From Minisyncoccota bacterium (lineage in GTDB: Bacteria; Patescibacteriota; Minisyncoccia; UBA6257; JAKLIH01): a stretch of DNA of 7,616 nucleotides. How positions within the stretch are numbered: the stretch's first letter is position 1; each line of letters opens with the position of its first letter. This document shows, piece after piece, positions 1-5,800 of the stretch. A program made the translations under genes and the position numbers. The notes beneath the pieces were generated by a model that saw only the letters and a list, made by a program, of their open reading frames with translations, made no database searches and was not told the origin of the DNA. The stretch is taken from positions 1 to 7,616 of the forward strand of contig JAQVPP010000024.1 of the NCBI GenBank assembly GCA_028702045.1, in the 5' to 3' direction.

Positions 1-1
1 A

Positions 2-217
2 TGAGATATTAAGGATGCGTTTTTTGCATCAGCTTTACTTTTATATGACAATGGGGCTAACAAGAAAACGTATGATGCAGAATGATGTGCTGCTTTAAGA
101 TATTATTCTGGATCTTGTTCTTCTACTAATAGAGCTAAGTATTCTTTTTATCCAGATTCAGTTATGAAACGGGCTAAACAGTACGAGGAAGATATTGCTG
201 CTTTAGAAGGGAATTAA
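2..217 (+). CDS. Lytic transglycosylase-like protein, C-terminal fragment (5' end outside window)
   Basis: This is the last 71 codons of a gene that begins before the window, read in the frame starting at base 2 and ending at TAA 215-217. The fragment opens W-D-I-K-D-A-F-F-A-S-A-L-L-L, continues with a 'YDNGA' segment, a 'LRYYSGSC' segment and 'DSVMKRAKQYEEDIAAL'. This order resembles the end of SLT-type lytic murein transglycosylase domains: 'PWDI.DAF.AA..L...GA', then 'RYY.G', then 'Y..SVM..A..Y...I..L'. Such enzymes cleave peptidoglycan glycan strands outside the membrane. The catalytic glutamate would lie upstream and cannot be checked. The fragment contains TGA codons at 2-4 and 83-85, read as Trp; the first gives the expected 'WDI'. 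No terminator hairpin follows the stop. The family call is by recalled consensus only and is moderately sure; the reading frame is well supported. Confidence 0.6.
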
Positions 218-252
218 GTTTTTAAAAAGAAATAGAATCCGCCTGTTATGAT

Positions 253-280
253 TTGACTTTTGTGTAAAAAATGGTATAAT
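253..280 (+). promoter_or_regulatory. Strong sigma70-type promoter with extended -10, driving the abiEi/abiEii-like pair
   Basis: The -35 box TTGACT lies at 253-258 and a perfect -10 box TATAAT at 275-280, with a 16-bp spacer. An extended -10 element TGG lies at 272-274, and an A-run precedes it. Transcription should start near 286-288, giving a leader of about 47 nt before the ATG at 334. The design matches the promoter at 1635-1663 closely. This is the best promoter in the window. Confidence 0.85.
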
Positions 281-284
281 TGAA

Positions 285-313
285 CTGTATATAAGGTTAA
301 AGCTTATATATAG
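285..313. repeat. Inverted repeat at the transcription start; candidate operator or leader hairpin
   Basis: Perfect 8-bp arms TATATAAG (288-295) and CTTATATA (303-310) flank a 7-base centre. The pairing extends outward by C285-G313, T286-A312 and a G287/T311 wobble. It begins five bases after the -10 box, at the predicted start of transcription. AbiEi antitoxins are known to repress their own operon by binding inverted repeats in the promoter, so an operator role is plausible. In RNA it would form a leader hairpin. The arms are mostly A/T, so chance is possible. The function is inference. Confidence 0.5.
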
Positions 314-333
314 TAAATATTTAAAGTTTTTAT

Positions 334-930
334 ATGAATAATAAGGTTACAAAAGGGGAATATTTAGAAGTTTTATTGAGATCTGATAAAACAGTTTTTT
401 CTTTAAAAGAAATATCTTGTTTGTGAGGAGAAAAAATAAGTGTTAATATGAGAATGAGATTAAGTTCTTATGTTAAAAAAGGAAGATTAGTTAATGTTTA
501 TAGAGGTTTTTATGCTAAAGATAATGATTATAATGTGTTAGAGTTGGCTAATAAGATATATACTCCTTCATATGTTAGTTTTGAAACTGTTTTAACAAGA
601 GAGGGTGTTAATTTTCAATATTATAGTACTATTTTTTTAGCCTCTTATATTACAAGAAGTATTTGTATAAAAAATCAAAATATTCAATATATTAGAATTA
701 AGGATTATGTGCTAACAAATAAAAAAGGTGTTAATATAAATGATATAGTTTCTATAGCTAATAAAGAAAGAGCCTTTTTAGATAGGTTGTATGTTAGTAA
801 AAACTATTGGTTTGATGTTTTAGATGGTTTGAATTGAGATTTAGTTTTTGAAATATTGCCTATTTATCATTCTAAAAGATTGGAAAAAGAGGTTGAGAAG
901 TATTATGATTATTATATACAAAATAAATAA
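334..930 (+). CDS. AbiEi-like winged-helix protein (type IV antitoxin-like), 198 aa, with UGA codons
   Basis: The N-terminal part (about residues 4-63) looks like the AbiEi winged helix: 'TVFSLKEISCLWGE' forms the helix-turn-helix and 'KKGRLVNVYRGFYAKD' the wing. The middle segment 'YTPSYVSFETVL', with 'YYSTIFLASY' after it, and 'KERAFLDRLY' are hallmarks of the AbiEi antitoxin-like family. In known AbiE systems AbiEi represses its operon and neutralises the AbiEii nucleotidyltransferase. TGA at 424-426 (residue 31) and 835-837 (residue 168, 'LDGLN-W-DLVFE') fall where family members have Trp; one ordinary TGG encodes W159. I chose the ATG at 334. The ATG at 448 has a GAGGAG in front of it, but starting there would remove half of the winged helix, and that GAGGAG is itself coding. 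The start at 334 has no Shine-Dalgarno sequence. It is followed after 5 bp by the AbiEii-like gene. Confidence 0.85.
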
Positions 931-935
931 CAATT

Positions 936-1631
936 ATGACTTTAGATGCTTTTAAACATAAAAATCTTTTAATACAAATATTAAAAGATATATATACTAA
1001 TAAATTTTTGATTAATAAGCTTGGTTTTAAAGGGGGTACTGCTGCGTATTTATTTTATAATTTAAATAGAGATTCAGTTGATTTAGATTTTGATTTAATT
1101 GATACTGAGGATGAGTTTAGGGTTTTAAATGAAATTAAAGGAATATTGTTAAAATATGGGAAAATAGTAGATTCTTTTAATAAAAAAAATACTTTAATTA
1201 ATATCGTTTCGTATTCAAAAGAAGATAGAAATATTAAAGTTGAAATTAATAAAAATAATTATGGAGCAAGATATGAAGGTAAAAACTTTATGGGTCTTTT
1301 AATTAAAGTGATGAGAAGAGAAGATATGATTGCTTTTAAGTTGCTTGCTATGAATGATAGGTTAGGAAAAGCCAATAGGGATATTTTTGATGTTTGTTTT
1401 TTCTTAAGTAATAATTGAGAAATAAATAAAGATATTGTTGAGAAAATATCTAAGAAAACTTTTAAAAATTTTTTAATAGATTTGATTGAAAAGTTAGAAA
1501 ATTTTGATGATGTGCGTATACTTAACGGGTTAGGAGATTTTTTAACTGTAAAACAGAAAGATAATGTTAGGGAAAATTTGAAACAAGACACATTGTTTGA
1601 GTTAAAAAAATTATTAAGAAATGAAAAATAA
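936..1631 (+). CDS. AbiEii-like nucleotidyltransferase (type IV toxin-like), 231 aa, with one UGA codon
   Basis: The protein carries the AbiEii/DUF1814-type nucleotidyltransferase core. Motif I is 'FKGGTAAYLFY' (residues 31-41), followed by 'R-D-S-V-D-L-D-F-D' (45-53), which supplies the metal-binding aspartates. A likely third acidic residue is in 'KVEIN' (E103). A helical segment follows with D130, K135, R142 and 'RDIFDVCFFL' (148-157). Known members transfer nucleotides to GTP or tRNA acceptors and stop growth when not restrained by the partner. The TGA at 1416-1418 is Trp161 in 'SNN-W-EIN', a position that is Trp in relatives as I recall them. With a standard code the protein would end at residue 160 and lose its C-terminal 70 residues. 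The start is 5 bp after the AbiEi-like stop, so the two are co-transcribed. Key residues look intact. It could be a housekeeping relative rather than a defence toxin. Confidence 0.85.
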
Positions 1632-1634
1632 AAT

Positions 1635-1663
1635 TTGATTTTTTAATAAAAAAATGGTATATT
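1635..1663 (+). promoter_or_regulatory. Extended -10 promoter upstream of rpsR
   Basis: TTGATT at 1635-1640 and TATATT at 1658-1663 are separated by 17 bp, with the extended element TGG at 1655-1657 and an A-run before it. The predicted transcription start is near 1670, leaving a leader of about 27 nt before the rpsR ATG. The promoter starts only three bases after the abiEii-like stop codon, so rpsR is uncoupled from the toxin-antitoxin-like pair. No terminator is visible between them, so read-through is possible. Confidence 0.75.
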
Positions 1664-1696
1664 AAATTTAATAAATTAAAGAAAAAGATAGTTATT

Positions 1697-1903
1697 ATGA
1701 AACAATGTTTTTTTTGCTCAAAAGGAATTAACAAAATTGATTACAAGAATATCGATGTTTTAAAAAGATTTATATCAAGTCAATTTAAGATATTACCAAA
1801 AAGAAAAACTCTTTGTTGTTCTAAACATCAAAGATCTTTAGCTACTGCTATTAAAAGGGCTAGAGTTATGGCTTTAATACCATTTGTTAATAAACATAAA
1901 TAA
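1697..1903 (+). CDS. rpsR: Small ribosomal subunit protein bS18, zinc-ligand form
   Basis: At 68 residues this is a full-length compact bS18, a protein of the 30S platform that pairs with bS6. Recognisable blocks are 'DYKNIDVLKRFIS' (15-27), 'ILPKRKT' (32-38) and the conserved C-terminal 'HQRSLATAIKRARVMALIPF' (44-63). The N-terminal C4-x-x-C7 pair together with C40/C41 and H44 in 'CCSKH' makes a zinc-binding form; many bacteria have lost these cysteines. The gene has no Trp codon and reads the same under any code, so it is a solid anchor for frame and strand. The usual partners rpsF and ssb are not next to it; it lies between the abiEii-like gene and a small membrane protein. The start is preceded by a weakly purine-rich stretch, not a clear Shine-Dalgarno sequence. 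Confidence 0.95.
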   Translation: MKQCFFCSKGINKIDYKNIDVLKRFISSQFKILPKRKTLCCSKHQRSLATAIKRARVMALIPFVNKHK

Positions 1904-1911
1904 AATATATA

Positions 1912-2292
1912 ATGATCATTGCCTGGCAATATATAGTATTAATTGTTTTAGGTATAGTAGTAATTGTGTTAGGATATAAGTATGTAGATGTTGTAAAAGT
2001 TAACAATATATTAATTAAAAAAATTAAATTTTTAGAGAAAAAGTTTGGTTTTTCTTTATCTGGTTTTGATGCAGACAATACAGAGCATTTTGATTTTGAT
2101 AAAAATAAAATAATGTCATTTTTAGAAAAATATAAAACAATTTCTTCTCATGAGGTAGAGAGAATATTGGGGGTATCTGATTTAATGGCAGTTAAGTATT
2201 TAGAAGTATTAGAGAAAGAGGGGCAGATTGCTAAAATAGGAAAGTCTGGAGAAACTGTGTTTTATGTAAAAAATGAGTATATCAGGTTTTAA
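1912..2292 (+). CDS. Small membrane-anchored winged-helix protein, 126 aa
   Basis: An N-terminal hydrophobic segment (about residues 6-22, 'YIVLIVLGIVVIVLGY') is followed by a basic, possibly coiled stretch (about 29-46) and an acidic linker. The C-terminal part (64-119) reads as a winged helix: 'ISSHEVERILG' (77-87) as helix 2, 'SDLMAVKYLEVLEKEG' (89-104) as recognition helix, and a beta wing ending 'TVFYV'. This is the layout of DeoR/MarR-like DNA-binding domains tied to the inner face of the membrane. I do not recognise a named family. It lies 8 bp after rpsR and ends in a terminator, so the two form one transcription unit. The only Trp is a normal TGG (1924-1926). There are no acidic or zinc-binding catalytic motifs. 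A role in membrane-proximal transcription control is inference; the domain could also serve protein-protein contacts. Confidence 0.75.
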   Translation: MIIAWQYIVLIVLGIVVIVLGYKYVDVVKVNNILIKKIKFLEKKFGFSLSGFDADNTEHFDFDKNKIMSFLEKYKTISSHEVERILGVSDLMAVKYLEVLEKEGQIAKIGKSGETVFYVKNEYIRF

Positions 2293-2313
2293 GGGGGTAT
2301 CCCTCCTTTTTTT
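2291..2313 (+). terminator. Compact intrinsic terminator overlapping a stop codon
   Basis: AAGG (2291-2294) pairs with CCTT (2305-2308) and GGG (2295-2297) with CCC (2301-2303), leaving a TAT loop and one bulged T at 2304; a T-run follows through 2313. The stem starts inside the TAA stop of the winged-helix gene. This G/C cluster stands out sharply in an AT-rich region. It should end the rpsR unit. Confidence 0.75.
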
Positions 2314-2343
2314 ATTATATTAATAAAATTTTAAAAAAATACT

Positions 2344-2856
2344 ATGGAAACAAATAATTCCGATTTACGGCCTAATAAAAAAGCTATGAAAAAATGGGCC
2401 GTAGCAATATTTATCATTATTGCATTGGGTTTTATAGGGTTAATTATTTCACAGATTTTCCCTATAGCTATTATGTCTCAATATTTCACTATGAGAAATG
2501 TGGTAGATGATAATTTAAATAAAATAGATAATTATCATGGAGAAACGCCAGAAGATTTATATGATAAATTATTAAAAGCATTAGAAAATAAAGATATAGA
2601 TTTGTTTGTTAAGTATGTTGTTAGAGAAAACCAAGATGAAATAAGAGCAAGATTGGAAAAAATTCAGGAGCAAGATGGTTTTTGAGAACAAATGATGTCT
2701 CATGTAGGTAATACAGAGATGAATTTTATAGAGCATGTTAGTTCTGATTATGCAATTTTAAAAATAGTAGATCAGGATAATTTTTTTGTAGAGGATATGG
2801 AGTTTGTTAAAAAAATAGGTAATAACTATTCTTTTTGAAAAGTTAGTGAGTTTTAA
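2344..2856 (+). CDS. Single-pass membrane protein with extracytoplasmic domain, unknown function, 170 aa
   Basis: A charged N-terminus (residues 1-17) precedes one strong membrane segment (about 18-36, 'WAVAIFIIIALGFIGLIIS'). The rest is a soluble mixed alpha/beta domain beginning near 'TPEDLYDKLLKALENKDIDL'. The pattern of short helices, an 'NKDIDLFVKYVV' helix-turn, beta strands and a closing 'F-W-K-V-S-E-F' strand recalls NTF2-like/DUF4878-type lipoprotein folds, in which a final 'WKV' strand is common; this is only a fold-level guess. TGA occurs at 2683-2685 (W114) and 2836-2838 (W165), and a TGG at 2395-2397 (W18). A standard-code reading would stop at residue 113. The gene follows the terminator at 2291-2313, and I see no convincing promoter in the 30 bp before it. 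The large secreted protein starts 15 bp downstream, so the two are probably co-transcribed. The orientation suggests that the bulk of the protein is outside the cell. Confidence 0.75.
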
Positions 2857-2871
2857 AAATAAATTTTAAAT

Positions 2872-5800
2872 ATGAAAACTTTTAAAATAATAATTTTATT
2901 ATTATTAAGTTTTATTTATACAATTAATGTATATGCTTTTGATAATAAAATTTTTCATCCAAATATAACAGAGGTGATTGCCAATGTTTATAATTATAAA
3001 AATAACCATGTTTTAGCTCAAGAAGATATAGATAGTTTAAAAAAAGGATCTTCTGATGAAGATAGCCCCTTTTTAAGGTCTATTAACCATTTTTATGACC
3101 CTATATATAATAGGACTTGAAAATTTTTTGGAGTAGAATATACTTTTCCAGAGTTAACCGCTAAAGTGTGAGCAGAAGATGATTTGATGCAGGCTAAGTA
3201 TGATGCTGGCTTTTGAGCTAAAATGTCTATAAAAGATGTATGTTTGTTAGATTCTCCACAAAACTTTACGTGACAAAAAGCTATTTATCAATATATACAA
3301 GGAAATAAACAAGATGCCTTTTATACATTAGGGCATATATTACACTTAATAGAAGACATGGGGTCTGTTCCTCATGTAAGGGCTGATGTTCATTTGCCTT
3401 TAGGGGGAGGGTCTTCTTATGTAGAAGAAAGAGCATCTGAACTCACTTATTCTAGTTTTTTAAAGTTTTTAAATAAAACTAAGTATGGATCTTACTATAA
3501 ATTACCTACATTAGGTGATTTTTTTAATAGTTTGGCAAAATATACTAATACTCATTTTTTTAGTAAAGATACGGTAGAGAGTTCGGAATATTTAAAACCT
3601 GAAGTTGTAAAAAGAGATGAGGGGTTTTTAAGTAAGGATGGCTTAAATTATTATGCGCTTATAGGTCAAGATGAAATTGGGGAGTATAAATTAGCAGCAG
3701 GTAGAAAGGAATATGATTGATCGGGAACTTCAAATATAAATTATATATTAAAAAATCAAGATGTTTTTGAAGACTATATTAATAGAGTTTCTCCAGAGAT
3801 TATAAAACATGGAGTCGGGGTAATAGATTTATTTTTTAATGAGGTGGAGAGATATAAGAATGATAAAGATTTTTTAGCTAAAATGGAATATAAAAGGCCT
3901 AGTGCTGTTAAAAATGTTTTAACTAATGTGTTTAATTTAGATAAACCAAAGACAAATAAATTATCTAATGATGTAGTTTTAATTACTACTACAACTCAAA
4001 GCGTGAGTATCAAAAACCAAGTGGGATTACCAACTTCTAGTATGAAAAGTAATAATATTGCGCAAAAAAAATCTCAGGATATTGTTACTACGACTGTTTC
4101 TAAAATAACCACAACTACTCAAGAAAAGAAAAAGGACTTACAAGAGTGTGATTTAAACATATATGATAATGTATATCCTAATGGTGTAGAGATTAACGAA
4201 ATTGCATGAATGGGGACATTAAATCATTATAATGATGAATGGATAGAGATTAAGAATAATTTAAATTATGAAATAAATTTAAAAGGTTTTTCTATTAAAT
4301 CAGGTAATGGTAAGTTGAATATATTGATAGATAAAGATCTGTTTGTTCCTAGTATAGGGTATGCTTTGTTAGAAAGAGTTGATGATAATAGTGTTCCTCA
4401 TAATAAAGCTGATTTTATTTATTCTGGAAGTTTGGTAAATACTGGGTTAGATTTATATTTATATGACAGTAGTTGTGTTTTGCGGGATAAGGTATTGGGT
4501 GCTAGTGGATGACAAGCGGGTGATAGTATAGAAAAAAGAAGTATGGAAAGGGTTAATGGAAATTGAAAAACTTTTTTTGGGGAATGTGTTTATAATGTAT
4601 GTGGAACTCCCAAGGCCATGAATAGTCAAGGTGCTACAACTACAACTAAAGCTCAAAATATTACTACAACTACAGTAAGATCTTACGGAGAAACAACAAG
4701 TACAACTGTTCCAGAATTTAAACAAGTCTTGTTTAGTGAAATTCAAGTGGCTGGTAGTAGTGCTAATGATGAATTTATTGAGCTATATAATCCTAATATT
4801 TTCCCAGTGTATTTAAAAGATTGACAAATAAAAAAATATACTAAAAATAATTTAGATAATGGGTCTAATATAATTTCTGGTGATAATTTTGATATTGTAA
4901 TTCAGCCTCATGGATATGTTTTAATTGGTCATAATTTTGATAATAATAATGAAATATATAAAGATAAAGTTTTTCCTGATTTGTTTTTTAATTCTTCGTC
5001 ATATTCTATTACTAATAACAATACTTTAATTTTATTTGATTCTGCGAATAGAGAAGTAGATAAGATATGTTATACTGATAATGAGTTATTATTACAAAAT
5101 TGTTTACCAAATATTTTACCTTTTCAAAGTTATGAGAGAAAATCAGTTATTACAGATACTTTTCTATCCATGAAGAATAAAGGAGATAGTCAATATGGTG
5201 GTAATAGTAATAATTTAGGTAATAATAATTTAGATTTTATTATTCGTGATTATGCAGATCCTCAAAATATTAAATATGTGGAACCAATGGTAAAATGACC
5301 GTCTATTGATTTGGTGTCATATAAAAAAGAACAAGATAATTTGTTAGCAACATTCAATGTTCAAAATATATGGCAAGAACCTATTTATTTTAATATTTTT
5401 TATAATAATAAAGATTTTTCTTATGTGGATATTCTTAATGAAGATATCTTTGAGGTCGGAGATAATGTAATTAATCCTAAAAATGTTTTAGTAAGTGGAG
5501 TAATAGATGTTTATATAAATAATATTTTTGATGAAGATTATGTTGGTTTTGTTTTGAAAGATAAAAATAATAGCATGGTATTTTTTGAAACAGTTTACAT
5601 AGATTCGGAGGTTACGACAACTACAAGTACTACAACAACTACGGAGCCAGAAACAACGACAACTACTATCCTGGCTACAACTACTACAACAACAATACCA
5701 GAAGTAAAGGTAGAATTAGGAGATGTGGATTTTGTGTGACATTTTGATACTTCAGATAAAATATTAACATCTATTGATATTGATTCAGAAAATTATCCTT

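Noticed and set aside
448..837. A standalone 129-aa gene starting at 448 with GAGGAG as its ribosome binding site.
   Set aside because: The GAGGAG is part of codons W-G-E of a longer frame. Starting at 448 removes half of the AbiEi winged helix, and stopping at 837 removes the conserved C-terminal end.
1259..1591. Reverse-strand reading frame of 110 codons.
   Set aside because: It lies wholly opposite the AbiEii-like gene and has a low-complexity Ser/Lys/Phe composition typical of AT-rich antisense frames.
1887..2078. Reverse-strand reading frame of 63 codons.
   Set aside because: It is a shadow of the winged-helix gene with no start signal and no recognisable motif.
2314..2343. A promoter for the 2344 membrane protein in the A/T-rich gap.
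   Set aside because: Only vague TA-rich -10-like words are present, any -35 box would fall in the terminator, and nothing resembles the two clear promoters of the window.
4459..4746. Reverse-strand reading frame of 95 codons.
   Set aside because: It is antisense to lamin-tail domain 1 and the Thr linker; its Cys/Ser-rich composition follows from the opposite strand.
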